Under the pieces are notes generated by a model. That model saw nothing but the letters and a program-made list of their open reading frames with translations. It had not been told where the DNA came from and made no database searches. Shown here in pieces: positions 1-9,197 of a stretch of 64,000 nt of DNA (position 1 is its first letter; every line of letters begins with the position of its first letter). The stretch covers positions 1,488,001 to 1,552,000 of the forward strand of contig OZ220727.1 of the NCBI GenBank assembly GCA_965116865.1, read 5' to 3'. The translations under genes were made by a program, and so were the position numbers. This stretch comes from Aldehydirespirator sp965116865. GTDB taxonomy: Bacteria; Actinomycetota; Acidimicrobiia; Acidimicrobiales; Aldehydirespiratoraceae.

Positions 1-640
1 CCTGCTCGCGCTTGGAGTCCAGCACCCGCATCGGGTTGCGCTCCAGCGTCTTGCGGGCCTGCTCCGACAGTTCGCCGTGCCGGGCCCGGAGATACTCGGC
101 AAGCGCAGCCCCGTACGCCGGACGACTGTCGGAGTCGCCGAGGCTGTTGAGCAGCAGACGCACCCGCCTCATGCCCAGAGCCTCGTAGAAGCGCACGCCC
201 AACCCGATCACCTCCACGTCGGCGTGAGGGTCGTCGGTGCCCAGGGTCTCCACCCCTACCTGGTCGAACTGCCGGTAGCGGCCGGCCTGGGGGCGCTCGT
301 AACGGAACTGGGGGCCCGAGTACCAGATCTTCCACGGCGCCGTCGGACGATGCTCGGCGAATGCCCGGCACACGCCGGCAGTCAGTTCGGGGCGCAGGGC
401 CAGGCGACGGGGCGGGTCGCCCTTGTCGAAGAACTCGAACAGCTCCTTGGTCACCACATCGTTGTCGGCGCCGAGGCGCTGGAACACTCCGAAATCCTCG
501 TAGACGGGCGACTCCAGCAGTCCGAAGCCGGCCCGCTCGGCCAGGTCGGCGAACACGGCCACCAGCCGACGACGGCGCGCCGACTCCGGGGGCAGGATGT
601 CGCGGGCGCCCACCGGGGCGCGGAACAAGGGCTGGGCCAC
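1..640 (-). CDS. hisS: Histidyl-tRNA synthetase, N-terminal part (gene runs off the window)
   Basis: The minus strand encodes the N-terminal ~213 residues of a class II histidyl-tRNA synthetase, which charges tRNA-His in the cytoplasm. Visible landmarks are the N-terminal FRAPVGARDILPPES segment, the RPELT element, and the motif-2 block FRYERPQAGRYRQFDQ that contacts ATP and histidine. The 3' end lies beyond base 1. No ATG is available near the expected start. I placed it at a GTG (640), giving V-A-Q-P-L-F-R-A-P, which fits the family's short lead into motif 1. The frame stays open further upstream, so a start in the flanking repeats cannot be excluded. As in mycobacteria, hisS lies downstream of relA and the secDF genes. 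The identification is secure; only the start is uncertain. Confidence 0.9.
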   Translation of the reverse strand, partial: MAQPLFRAPVGARDILPPESARRRRLVAVFADLAERAGFGLLESPVYEDFGVFQRLGADNDVVTKELFEFFDKGDPPRRLALRPELTAGVCRAFAEHRPTAPWKIWYSGPQFRYERPQAGRYRQFDQVGVETLGTDDPHADVEVIGLGVRFYEALGMRRVRLLLNSLGDSDSRPAYGAALAEYLRARHGELSEQARKTLERNPMRVLDSKREQ

Positions 641-660
641 GACCCGCGAGGCTACCGCCG

Positions 661-768
661 TCCCGTAGGTCCAAGCGGAGCGGGCCAACTCCGGCTCGGG
701 TTCCGGCACCGCAGTGCGCGCCGAGGCACCAAGTCCCGTAGGTCCAAGCGGAGCGGGCCAACTCCGGC
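661..768. repeat. 73-bp direct duplication upstream of hisS
   Basis: A ~35-bp block (tcccgtaggtccaagcggag and following) starts at 661 and again at 734, a spacing of 73 bp. It shares its first bases with the 61-bp units that follow. No gene is visible here. Confidence 0.75.
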
Positions 769-784
769 AGCTCGGTCTCGCGAG

Positions 785-1296
785 GCTACCGCCGTCCCGT
801 AGGGCCAAGCCGGTACCACACCGCCGAGTCAAGCCTGGCGTGGAAGCTACCGCCGTCCCGTAGGGCCAAGCCGGTACCACACCGCCGAGTCAAGCCTGGC
901 GTAGAGGCTACCGCCGTCCCGTAGGGCCAAGCCGGTACCACACCGCCGAGTCAAGCCTGGCGTGGAAGCTACCGCCGTCCCGTAGGGCCAAGCCGGTACC
1001 ACACCGCCGAGTCAAGCCTGGCGTGGAAGCTACCGCCGTCCCGTAGGGCCAAGCCGGTACCACACCGCCGAGTCAAGCCTGGCGTGGAAGCTACCGCCGT
1101 CCCGTAGGGCCAAGCCGGTACCACACCGCCGAGTCAAGCCTGGCGTGGAAGCTACCGCCGTCCCGTAGGGCCAAGCCGGTACCACACCGCCGAGTCAAGC
1201 CTGGCGTAGAGGCTACCGCCGTCCCGTAGGGCCAAGCCGGTACCACACCGCCGAGTCAAGCCTGGCGTGGAAGCTACCGCCGTCCCGTAGGTCCAA
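785..1296. repeat. 61-bp tandem array, eight full units plus a partial one
   Basis: Units begin (gctaccgccgtcccgtag) at 785, 846, 907, 968, 1029, 1090, 1151, 1212 and 1273, an exact 61-bp period. They are nearly identical. The main variation is gtggaag versus gtagagg just before the unit start, and the second form recurs at 907 and 1212, five units apart. Each unit read on the minus strand contains TTGACT, but I see no matching -10 element. There are no unique spacers, so this is a minisatellite and not a CRISPR. It lies in the hisS leader region. Confidence 0.92.
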
Positions 1297-1576
1297 CGGT
1301 GGGCAAGCAGCCAACGTGCTGGTGAGAGCCTTCGGCAACGAGGCACTCAAGGGAGGGGACCCCAACCCTCGATGCGGCCAGCACACCCCCCGCCACACCC
1401 GGGGGAGGCGAGACGCCCAACAGCGCCACGCCACACAAGCCAACGGCCAACCCGAAGCCCGCGCCCCACACAGGGCGTCCGCAGAAGGCACTGGCCCGCA
1501 GCCGACGCGTCACACAGTATGCCCAGGACACAGTATGCCCAGGCCGCAACCTAGGCATATAAGCCCCTATAGAAAC
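1297..1576. other. Intergenic stretch without a recognisable gene
   Basis: This lies between the 61-bp array and the end of relA. It holds a 16-bp tandem duplication (acacagtatgcccagg at about 1512 and 1528). The open frames here are short, compositionally biased and unlike any family I know. Confidence 0.5.
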
Positions 1577-3817
1577 TCAGGCGGGGCGGCCGTTGCGGCC
1601 GGGGACGACCCGGTAGGCATCGAAGACCGCTTCCAGTGACAGGACCCTCGACAGCACTGAGTCGAGCTGGGACAGGTCGGCCAGCTCGAACTCGAAGTCC
1701 ATGCGGGCGATGAAGTCGTCGCCGGTCTCGGCCTTGGCGCTGATGATGCTCAACCGGTGCTCGGCCAGCACATCGGTCACGTCGCGCAGCAGGCCCGGCC
1801 GGTCCAGAGCATGGACGGAGATCGTCGTGGAGAACCTGCCCGCGAAGTCGGCGTCCCACTCCACCTCGATCAGCCGGTCGGCCTGGCCCTCCGCGAGCCC
1901 GATGGCGTTCACGCAGTCGGCAAGATGCACCGACACTCCCCGACCCCGAGTGACGAAGCCCATGATCTCGTCGGGCGGCACCGGCGCGCAGCACTGCGAC
2001 AGCCGGACGAGGATGTCGTCGAGCCCCTCCACATGCACGCCCACGTCGGAGTCGCTGCGCCGATGGCCGGCACGCCGCCTCGCGGTGGTGGGCAGACGGT
2101 CGCGCTCGGCCTCGCCGTCGGAGTCGGTGCCCTGCAGCACCCGGGCGAGCCGGCCGGCCACCGACGACGCCGACTGGTGGCCCTCCCCCACGGCCAGGAA
2201 CAGCAGATCGGTGGAGCTGTAGTTGAGCTGCGCGGCGATGGCCTCCAGCAGCTTGTCCTTGAGCAGGCGCTGGGCGGGCAGGCCCTCGCGCCGCAGCGCC
2301 TGGATCAGGTCGTCGCGCCCGTTCTCGATGGCGTCGGCCCGCCGCTCGCGCGAGTACCACTGCTTGATCTTGTTGGCCGCCCGGCGGCTCGCCACGAACT
2401 TGAGCCAGTCCCGGCTCGGACCGGCGCCCCCGGTGCGGGTGGTGAAGATCTCCACTGCGTCGCCCGACAGCAGGCGGCTGTCCAGCGCCACCAGCCGGCC
2501 GTTGACCTTGGCGCCGACGCAGGCATGGCCCACGTCGGTGTGGATGCTGTAGGCGAAGTCGACGGGGGTGGCGCCCAGCGGCAGCTCGATCACCTTGCCC
2601 TGGGGGGTGAACACGTACACCTCGTCGGTGTCGAGATCGATCTTGAGGTTGGACATGAACTCGGCCGGATCGGAGGTCTCCTGCTGCCAGTCGACGATGC
2701 GCGACAGCCAGGCCATCTCCTCCGACGGCGACGCGTCCTTGTACTCCCAATGGGCGGCCACGCCGTGCTCGGCCCGGTCGTGCATCGCCCGGGTGCGGAT
2801 CTGCACCTCCAGGGTCTTGCCCGCCGGTCCCACCACCGTCGTGTGCAGCGACTGGTAGAGGTTGAACTTCGGCATGGCGATGTAGTCCTTGAACCGGCCC
2901 TGCACCGGCCGCCAAGTGGCGTGGATCGAGCCGAGCGCCGCGTAGCAGTCCCGCACCGAGTCCACCAGCACCCGGATGCCGATCAGGTCGAAGATCTCCT
3001 CGAAGGACCGGCCCTTGACCACCATCTTCTCATAGATCGACCACAGGTGCTTCGGGCGGCCGGTGACGTCGGCGGAGATGTCCAACTCGGCCAGCCTGGA
3101 CTCCACGTCGCCGAGCACCTGCTCGAGGTAGATGCCGCGCTCGGGGGACCGCTGCTGCACCATCTGGTCGATCTCGGCGTAGCGGCGCGGCTCCAGCGCG
3201 GCGAAGGCCAGATCCTCCAGCTGCTGCTTGATCTCCTGCATCCCCAGGCGATGGGCCAGCGGGGCGTACACGTCGAGGGTCTCGCGGGCGATGTAGTCCT
3301 GCTTGAACGCGGGCAGCGCCGCCAAGGTACACAGGTTGTGGAGCCGGTCGGCCAGTTTGATGATCAGCACCCGCAGGTCGCGGGCGATGGCGACGATCAT
3401 CTTTCGCACCGAGGCGGCCTGCTGCTGCTCGCGGGTGTCGAAGTGGACCCGGTCGAGCTTGGTTACCCCGTCCACGATACGGGTCACTTCGGGACCGAAG
3501 CCCGCCTCGATGGCGGCCAGCCCCACGTCGGTGTCCTCCACCGCGTCGTGCAGCAGCGACGCCGCGATGCTCACGTCGTCCAGCCCGAGCCGGGCCACGA
3601 TGGTGGCCACCGCCAGCGGATGGCGGATGTAGGGCTCCCCCGACAGGCGCATCTGACCCTCGTGGGCCTCGGCGGCAGTGTCGAAGGCCCGCACGATCAG
3701 GTCGGGCGACCGGTCCCGATGGCTTCGGCTGTAGCACTCCAGCAGCGGGGCCAGTTCCGCCGCCGCGGGCCGCCTGGCGCCGCGGCGCCACGGCAGGACC
3801 CGGGTGACGGTGGCCAC
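1577..3817 (-). CDS. relA: Bifunctional (p)ppGpp synthetase/hydrolase (Rel)
   Basis: This 746-residue protein makes and degrades the stringent-response alarmone (p)ppGpp. The N-terminal HD hydrolase domain shows HPLAVA, LLHDAVEDT and KLADRLHN (residues ~65-165). The synthetase domain has RFKDYIAMPKFNLYQSLH and EVQIRT...AEHGVAAHW (~310-370). The RFKD signature, rather than ExDD, is the form found in bifunctional long Rel enzymes. A TGS domain follows (VYVFTPQGKVIELPLGAT, ~400-460). The C-terminal region has a conserved cysteine/histidine segment (LSQCCAPVPPDEIMGFVTRG) and an ACT domain. Length is normal for the family. The start is GTG. The gene lies 32 bp downstream of secF on the same strand, as in other actinobacteria. 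Confidence 0.97.
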   Translation of the reverse strand: MATVTRVLPWRRGARRPAAAELAPLLECYSRSHRDRSPDLIVRAFDTAAEAHEGQMRLSGEPYIRHPLAVATIVARLGLDDVSIAASLLHDAVEDTDVGLAAIEAGFGPEVTRIVDGVTKLDRVHFDTREQQQAASVRKMIVAIARDLRVLIIKLADRLHNLCTLAALPAFKQDYIARETLDVYAPLAHRLGMQEIKQQLEDLAFAALEPRRYAEIDQMVQQRSPERGIYLEQVLGDVESRLAELDISADVTGRPKHLWSIYEKMVVKGRSFEEIFDLIGIRVLVDSVRDCYAALGSIHATWRPVQGRFKDYIAMPKFNLYQSLHTTVVGPAGKTLEVQIRTRAMHDRAEHGVAAHWEYKDASPSEEMAWLSRIVDWQQETSDPAEFMSNLKIDLDTDEVYVFTPQGKVIELPLGATPVDFAYSIHTDVGHACVGAKVNGRLVALDSRLLSGDAVEIFTTRTGGAGPSRDWLKFVASRRAANKIKQWYSRERRADAIENGRDDLIQALRREGLPAQRLLKDKLLEAIAAQLNYSSTDLLFLAVGEGHQSASSVAGRLARVLQGTDSDGEAERDRLPTTARRRAGHRRSDSDVGVHVEGLDDILVRLSQCCAPVPPDEIMGFVTRGRGVSVHLADCVNAIGLAEGQADRLIEVEWDADFAGRFSTTISVHALDRPGLLRDVTDVLAEHRLSIISAKAETGDDFIARMDFEFELADLSQLDSVLSRVLSLEAVFDAYRVVPGRNGRPA

Positions 3818-3849
3818 CTAGCGGCCCCGGCGGCGGGAACCTGCGGGGA

Positions 3850-4980
3850 TCACCGCTTCTTCTTCTTGCGCGGCCGGGGCGGTATCGCTCCCGACGCAGA
3901 TCCTGCCGCGGCCCGGGGCGGAGTCCCGGACCGCCGGACGGCGGTCGACCTCCTGGCCGCAGCGGCCTCCCCCAGCGCGGCGGCGTCGGCCGCGATCTTG
4001 CGGGTGCCGGCGGCGGCCGCACCGTCGCGCAGACGGACCCGCTCGGCGATCTCGACGTAGGCGGGCTCCCGCTCCTTCATCCAGGCCACCACTGAGGCTG
4101 CGACGAACAGCGACGAGTACGTGCCGACGACGATGCCCACCAGCAGAGCGACGGCGAACTCCTGGAGCGTGACAGCACCCAGGACGAACGAGCCGATCAC
4201 CAGCATCGACGCGACGGGGATCATCGAGGTGATGGACGTGTTGACCGACCGCATCAGCACCTGGTTGAGCGACAGGTTCATCATCTCGGTGTAGGTGGAG
4301 CGACCGGTGGCCGACACCCGGCCCACCACCTCGCGCACCTTGTCGTACACGACGATGGTGTCGTAGAGCGAGTACCCCATGATCGTCAGGAACGCTATGA
4401 CGGTGGCCGGGGTGATCTCGAACTGGAACACCGAGTAGAAGCCCACCGACACCACGATGTCGTGGACCACAGCCAGAAGCGCCCCGACAGCCATCTTCCA
4501 TTCGAGCCGGATCGCGATATAGACGGCGATCAACGCGAAGAAGGCGACCAGCGCGTTGCGAGCCTTGCTGGTGATCTCGGCGCCCCACGACGGCCCGACC
4601 GTGGTCACGCTCACGTCGTTGCCGGTGACGCCCGCCAGGTCTGCCAACACGTCGCGCACGCTGTCCACGGCCTCGGGGCCCTCGATGTCGGCCCGCACTC
4701 TGATGGTGTCGCCGCCGACCGTCTGGATCTTGGCGTCGGCCGCGCCGGTGCCCCGCAGAGCGTCCCGGGCATCGGCCACCGACACGCCCGGCGCAGGGAT
4801 CTCCCATGAGGTGCCCCCCTCGAACTCGATGCCGAGATCGACGCCCCGCAGCCCGAAGCCGGCCACGCTCACCCCCACCGCCACCAACGAGCCGATCAGA
4901 GCCCATCGCCACAGCCGCGGGAAGTCGATGTGCTGCTGGCCGCGGTACGCGCCGACAAGCACCCGGACGACCCGCCTCAT
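3850..4980 (-). CDS. secF: Protein translocase subunit SecF
   Basis: SecF partners SecD at the SecYEG channel and uses the proton gradient to assist export across the cytoplasmic membrane. The 376-residue product begins MRRVVRVLVGAYRGQQHIDF. It has one N-terminal membrane helix, a periplasmic loop beginning with the GIEFEGGTSWEI element, and five further helices including the conserved TIMGYSLYDTIVVYDKVRE segment. The C-terminus is a long Ala/Arg/Pro tail ending in a lysine cluster, probably cytoplasmic. The start ATG overlaps the secD stop as ATGA, so translation is likely coupled. I rejected longer upstream versions of this frame because they run through secD. Confidence 0.95.
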   Translation of the reverse strand: MRRVVRVLVGAYRGQQHIDFPRLWRWALIGSLVAVGVSVAGFGLRGVDLGIEFEGGTSWEIPAPGVSVADARDALRGTGAADAKIQTVGGDTIRVRADIEGPEAVDSVRDVLADLAGVTGNDVSVTTVGPSWGAEITSKARNALVAFFALIAVYIAIRLEWKMAVGALLAVVHDIVVSVGFYSVFQFEITPATVIAFLTIMGYSLYDTIVVYDKVREVVGRVSATGRSTYTEMMNLSLNQVLMRSVNTSITSMIPVASMLVIGSFVLGAVTLQEFAVALLVGIVVGTYSSLFVAASVVAWMKEREPAYVEIAERVRLRDGAAAAGTRKIAADAAALGEAAAARRSTAVRRSGTPPRAAAGSASGAIPPRPRKKKKR

Positions 4981-6422
4981 GCGGCCGCCCCCGGATGCCG
5001 CGCTCCCGCCGGCACCATCGAGGCGGGTATCCCGAACCGGCCCGGATGGGAGTACAAGCTCGAGCCGCGGGACATGAGGCCGATCAGCGGACCCATGAAG
5101 AAGTAGGTGGCCACCAGGTCGAGGATCGTGGCCAGCCCGAGGTACAGCGCGAAGCCCCGCACCTGGCCCACAGTGAGGAAGTACAGCACCGCGGCGGCGA
5201 TCAGCGAGGCGAGGTCCGCCTTCACGATGGTGGAGAACGCCACCGGGAACGCCCGGTCCACCGCGGAGCGCAGCGTCCGGCCCGAGCGGACGTCCTCCTT
5301 GAGATGCTCGAAGTACACGATGTTGGAGTCCACCGACACGCCGACAGCGACGATCAGGCCGGTGACGCCGGCCAGGGTCAGGGCCAGCCCGCGGGTCTCG
5401 CCCAGCCAGGCGATGATAGCCCACAGCAAGGCGCCGGACAGGCCGAGGCTGGCGATGGCGACCAGGCCGAGCAGGCGGTAGTAGGCCAGCAGGTACACAG
5501 ACACGAGCCCCAGCCCGATCAGCCCCGCGAGCACGCCGGCGGACAGCGCGTCGGTTCCCAGCGACGCCGACACGATCCGGCTCTGCTGCGCCTCCAACTC
5601 CACCGGCAAGGCGCCGTAGTCGAGCACGAGAGCCATGTCGCGGGCCTCTTCCTCGCTGAATCCCCCCGAGATAGTGATGCCGGAACGCTCGAACGGCTCG
5701 AACAAGGCGTTGTCGGCCTGGACCTCGGGCGCGCTGACGACCTCGTTGTCGATCTCGATGGCAACCTGGCCGGTCGGGCACGAAGGGGCCCGGCTGTGGC
5801 ATGCGCTGCTCACCTGGTTGAACAGGTCGATGCCGTCGGCACCGGGCTTGAAGGTGGGGGACACATGCCAGCCGATGTAGGAATAAAACTGCGCGACGGC
5901 ACCCTCGAGCCCGTCGCCGGCGACAGCGGTGGGTCCGAGCTGGTAGCGGAATGCGACATCGCGGTCGTCGCCGTACTGAGGCAGGACGACCTCCGATTCG
6001 GCGGCGACGTCGCCCTCGCTGAGGGCGAACATGTCCAACACGGTCTCGTCGACGGCGGCGTCCTTCAGCGAGCTCTCCGCCACGAAGCTGAGCACCGGAC
6101 GGAAACGCAGCTCGGCGGTCTGGCCCACCAAGTCGAGGGCTCGCTGCTGCTCGTCGACGCCGGGGAGCTGAACGAGGATGTTGTTGCCCTGAGTCGAGAT
6201 CTCAGGCTCGGCGACGCCCAGACCGTCGACCCGGTTCCGAATGATCTCCACCGCCACGTCGAGTTCCTCGGGCGTCGCGACGCGGGCCGGCTCCAGCACG
6301 ACGCTGGCGCCGCCCTGCAAGTCCAGGCCGAGCAGGGGCTCGTTGCCGGCCGCGAGCGTGTAGAGCGCGGCCACGGCCGCGGCACCCACGATGCCGATCA
6401 CATACACGAGCTTGCGACGCAA
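4977..6422 (-). CDS. secD: Protein translocase subunit SecD
   Basis: SecD is the larger half of the SecDF export motor. The 481-residue product has an N-terminal membrane helix (LVYVIGIVGAAAVAALYTLA), the signature GLDLQGGASVVLE, a large extracytoplasmic P1 region with a cysteine pair near residues 208-215, and five C-terminal helices including the D-S-N-I-V-Y-F-E-H element. The start is TTG at 6422, preceded by GGGAGGG four bases upstream. The gene sits in the operon order yajC-secD-secF, and its stop overlaps the secF start. Length is typical for an actinobacterial SecD. Confidence 0.95.
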   Translation of the reverse strand: MRRKLVYVIGIVGAAAVAALYTLAAGNEPLLGLDLQGGASVVLEPARVATPEELDVAVEIIRNRVDGLGVAEPEISTQGNNILVQLPGVDEQQRALDLVGQTAELRFRPVLSFVAESSLKDAAVDETVLDMFALSEGDVAAESEVVLPQYGDDRDVAFRYQLGPTAVAGDGLEGAVAQFYSYIGWHVSPTFKPGADGIDLFNQVSSACHSRAPSCPTGQVAIEIDNEVVSAPEVQADNALFEPFERSGITISGGFSEEEARDMALVLDYGALPVELEAQQSRIVSASLGTDALSAGVLAGLIGLGLVSVYLLAYYRLLGLVAIASLGLSGALLWAIIAWLGETRGLALTLAGVTGLIVAVGVSVDSNIVYFEHLKEDVRSGRTLRSAVDRAFPVAFSTIVKADLASLIAAAVLYFLTVGQVRGFALYLGLATILDLVATYFFMGPLIGLMSRGSSLYSHPGRFGIPASMVPAGARHPGAAA

Positions 6423-6470
6423 GAACCCTCCCGCGGTCCGGACCTACAGCCTCTCGGGAACGGGCCGGGC

Positions 6471-6821
6471 CTAGTCCTCGCCGGCCTGGCCGGCAGCGTC
6501 TGCGTCGTCGGCCTCGTCGGCTTCTGAGTGCTCCGCGTTCTCGGAGTCCTCGGTGTTGTCGGGGTCCGACGTCTCCGAGACACGTCCGGCGATGGCGTCC
6601 CGGGAGAGCTTCAACTCGACGCCTGGGGCCACCTCCAGCCACACCACGTCCTCGTCGACCTGGGCCACTGCGCCGTGAATGCCGGCGCTGGTGACCACCA
6701 GGTCGCCGGCCTGGAGGGAGCGGACCATCTCCCGCCGCGCTTTCTCCCGCTTCTGCTGAGGGCGCAGCAGCAGCCAGTAGAGCGCTCCGAACATGAGGAT
6801 GATGATCAGGAAACCGTCCAT
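6471..6821 (-). CDS. yajC: Preprotein translocase subunit YajC
   Basis: YajC is the small accessory subunit of the SecDF-YajC complex. The 116-residue product has one N-terminal membrane helix (FLIIILMFGALYWLLLRPQQ). The family's RPQQK motif and the KAL/GD-type core (LQAGDLVVTSAGIHGAVAQVD) follow. The last ~40 residues are very acidic, rich in Asp, Glu and Ser, and go beyond the conserved domain; such tails are common in high-GC actinobacteria. It precedes secD by 48 bp on the same strand and is presumably co-transcribed. Confidence 0.93.
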   Translation of the reverse strand: MDGFLIIILMFGALYWLLLRPQQKREKARREMVRSLQAGDLVVTSAGIHGAVAQVDEDVVWLEVAPGVELKLSRDAIAGRVSETSDPDNTEDSENAEHSEADEADDADAAGQAGED

Positions 6822-6943
6822 GCCCCGAGCCTATTGCGGCGACGCGCCGAGACGACACCACCTCGCTCCGAGTCGCCGTCCTTGCGCTTCCCGCCACCAC
6901 GCCCACAGACCGCCCAAAACACCGCACCCCGCAAGCTCGGCCT

Positions 6944-8056
6944 CTATTGCCAAACCTCGCGGACGGAGGCGCGCATCTCGCCGAAAGCGCCGGAACGCAC
7001 CGCGGCACGGACCCGGTCCATGAGGCGCAGCAGCCAGGCCAAGTTGTGCAGGGTGACGAGCCGGGCCGCGGTCGGCTCTCGGACGGCCAGCAGATGTCGG
7101 AGGTAGCCGCGCGACCACCGGCCGGCCGGGCTCGCGGGGAATGTCGGGTCGAGCGGCTCGTCGCTGCGCGCGTGGCGGGCAGCCGCCAGGTTGTAGCGGC
7201 CCGCGTCGGACAGGACGGTGCCGTGGCGGCCGAGCCGGGCCGGCAGCACGCAGTCGAACATGTCCACGCCCCGCGCCACCGACTCCACCAGGCCCGCAGG
7301 GTCGCCCAAACCCATGAAGTAGCGGGGCCGGTCGGCGGGCAGCGGCGCCATGCACGCGTCGAGCGCTTCGAGCATCGCCGGTCGTTCCTCGCCCACCGAC
7401 AGTCCGCCCACCGCGTAGCCGTCGAACCCGGCCTCGACGGTGCGCTGAGCCGACTCGATCCGGAGGGCCGCGTCGGCGCCGCCCTGCACGATGCCGAACT
7501 GACACTGGCGTTCTGCTGCTTCCGGGTGGGCCAGGAAAGCGGCGCGGCCGCGTCTGGCCCACAGGGCCGTGCGACGGACCGCTTCGGCCAGGACCGGCCG
7601 CGCCGCCGTCGCGGGGGGGCACACGTCGAGCACCATGGTGATGTCGGCGCCGATCAGAGCCTGCAGGCGCACCGCCTCCTCCGGCGTGAGCCGGCACATC
7701 GAGCCGTCGTAGACCGACCTGAAGCCGGCGCCGTCGTCGTCCACTTCCGGGTCGAGCGAATAGATCTGGTAGCCGCCGGAGTCGGTCAGGACGTGGCCGT
7801 CCCAACCGGCGAAGGCGTGTATCCCGCCGAACCGGGCCACCGTCTCTGCCCCGGGACGCAGCATCAGGTGGTAGGTGTTGGCCAGCACGACCTCCACGCC
7901 GAGGGACTCCAAGTCGCCCGAGTCGAGGTGCGGGACCGCCCCCCGGGTGCCGACAGGCATGAAACACGGCGTGGAGAACGTCCCCCGCGGGGTGGCGACG
8001 GTGCCGGTCCGGGCGGCGCCGTCGGTCGCCTCCACCGTGAACACTGCCGCGGTCAA
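6944..8056 (-). CDS. tgt: tRNA-guanine transglycosylase lacking the zinc-binding cysteines
   Basis: This 370-residue enzyme should exchange guanine-34 for preQ1 in tRNAs for Asp, Asn, His and Tyr, the first tRNA-bound step to queuosine. Conserved elements present are ANTYHLMLRPG, DSGGYQIYSL, MVLDVCPP, GIVQGG, GGLSVGE and the nucleophile block DMFDCVLPARLGRHG. The usual zinc site is C-x-C-x2-C followed by a distant His. Here the segment after PLDP reads TFPASPAGRWSRGYLRHL, so all three cysteine positions are replaced (F, A, A). The histidine in TLHN remains. Start is TTG with AGGGAG five bases upstream. queA follows upstream in the operon, so the pathway context is intact. Function is likely retained, but the missing metal site is unusual. 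Confidence 0.92.
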   Translation of the reverse strand: MTAAVFTVEATDGAARTGTVATPRGTFSTPCFMPVGTRGAVPHLDSGDLESLGVEVVLANTYHLMLRPGAETVARFGGIHAFAGWDGHVLTDSGGYQIYSLDPEVDDDGAGFRSVYDGSMCRLTPEEAVRLQALIGADITMVLDVCPPATAARPVLAEAVRRTALWARRGRAAFLAHPEAAERQCQFGIVQGGADAALRIESAQRTVEAGFDGYAVGGLSVGEERPAMLEALDACMAPLPADRPRYFMGLGDPAGLVESVARGVDMFDCVLPARLGRHGTVLSDAGRYNLAAARHARSDEPLDPTFPASPAGRWSRGYLRHLLAVREPTAARLVTLHNLAWLLRLMDRVRAAVRSGAFGEMRASVREVWQ

Positions 8057-8156
8057 ACCGGCTCCCTGACCGGCTCGGCACGAGACCGGTGGCGGAACGG
8101 CCCCCGAAGGTCCGAGATCGCCATCGACTATGCAGACGCCGGTGATCGCCGGCCGG

Positions 8157-9197
8157 TCACGGTTCGGCCTCCGGCCCGTCGGACCGGGACACGAACATGG
8201 CGTCGCCGAAGGACAGGAACCGGTAGCCGCGCTCGAGCGCGACGCTGTACAGCGTCCGCCAGCGGGACCCGATGAATGCGTCGAGCAGGCACAGCAGGGT
8301 GGAGCGGGGCAGATGGAAGTTCGTCATCAGGGCGTCGACCACCCGCCATTCGTAGGGCCTGCGGATGAACAGGCCGGTGCGCCCGGACGCCTGTCCGGTC
8401 GCCGCCCAAGCCTCCAAGCACCGCACCACCGTAGTGCCCACCGCTACCACCCGCCCGGCGCGGGCCAGTGCCTGCTGCACGGCGGCAGGAACGCTGTAGC
8501 GCTCGGTGTGCATGACGTGATCGTCGAGGCAGGCCGCGGTGACGGGCCGGAAGGTGTCGAGGCCCACGGCCAGCTCGACAGCGGCCAGCTCGGCGCCCGC
8601 AGCCCGCACCCGGTCCAGCAGCTCCTCGGTGAAGTGCAGGCCCGCGGTCGGGGCCGCGGCCGAGACCGGCCGATGGCCGTACACCGTCTGGTAGCGCTCA
8701 GAATCCTCGATACCGGTGTTGATGTACGGCGGCAGCGGCAAGACACCGATCTCCTCCAGCACTCCCAGCAAAGGCCGGCCCCCGGTATGCACCCGGACCA
8801 CCCGCCGCCCCTCGCCGAGGTCGTCGCCGATCTCGACGCTCGCTCCCGTCTCACCGGCGCCGGGCTCGACGACCTCTCCGGGGCGCAGCCGCCGGGAGGG
8901 CCGCACCAGCGCCTCCCAGTCGCCGTCGCCGCGTTCGTGCAGCAGCAGCACCTCCACCGCGCCACCGGTGGCCCGTCGCATCCGCAGGCGGGCGGGCAGC
9001 ACCCGGGTGTCGTTCACGACGACGACGTCGCCCGGGCCCAGGAACTCCGGCAGATCGCTGACCCGCCTGTGCTCCACCCCGTCTCCGCGATCCACCAGCA
9101 GACGGGCCGCGTCCCGCGGCTCGACCGGCGACTGGGCGACAACCTCGAGCGGCAGGGCGTAGTCGAGGTCCTCCGGAACGGTCGGCGGCAGCGTCAC
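8157..9197 (-). CDS. queA: S-adenosylmethionine:tRNA ribosyltransferase-isomerase
   Basis: QueA transfers and rearranges the ribosyl group of S-adenosylmethionine onto preQ1 in tRNA, giving epoxyqueuosine. The 346-residue product has the family landmarks: LDYALPLEVVAQSP near the N-terminus, VVNDTRVLPARL, PYI...ERYQTVYG, SAAAPTAGLHFT, HTERY, VVAVGTTVVRCLE and LMTNFHLPRSTLLCLL. Length is normal. The start is GTG at 9197, which coincides with the edge of a 73-bp tandem array. tgt lies 100 bp downstream on the same strand, so the two queuosine genes are probably one unit. No preQ1 riboswitch is evident in front of it; the upstream sequence is repeat array. Confidence 0.95.
   Translation of the reverse strand: MTLPPTVPEDLDYALPLEVVAQSPVEPRDAARLLVDRGDGVEHRRVSDLPEFLGPGDVVVVNDTRVLPARLRMRRATGGAVEVLLLHERGDGDWEALVRPSRRLRPGEVVEPGAGETGASVEIGDDLGEGRRVVRVHTGGRPLLGVLEEIGVLPLPPYINTGIEDSERYQTVYGHRPVSAAAPTAGLHFTEELLDRVRAAGAELAAVELAVGLDTFRPVTAACLDDHVMHTERYSVPAAVQQALARAGRVVAVGTTVVRCLEAWAATGQASGRTGLFIRRPYEWRVVDALMTNFHLPRSTLLCLLDAFIGSRWRTLYSVALERGYRFLSFGDAMFVSRSDGPEAEP

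Noticed and set aside
785..1296. Possible CRISPR array
   Set aside because: The units are contiguous and near-identical with no unique spacers, and no cas genes are nearby.
1757..4060. Long plus-strand open frame opposite relA
   Set aside because: It mirrors relA codons in high-GC DNA and has His/Gly/Arg-rich sequence with no family features. Similar shadows oppose ftsH, the SLH genes and others.
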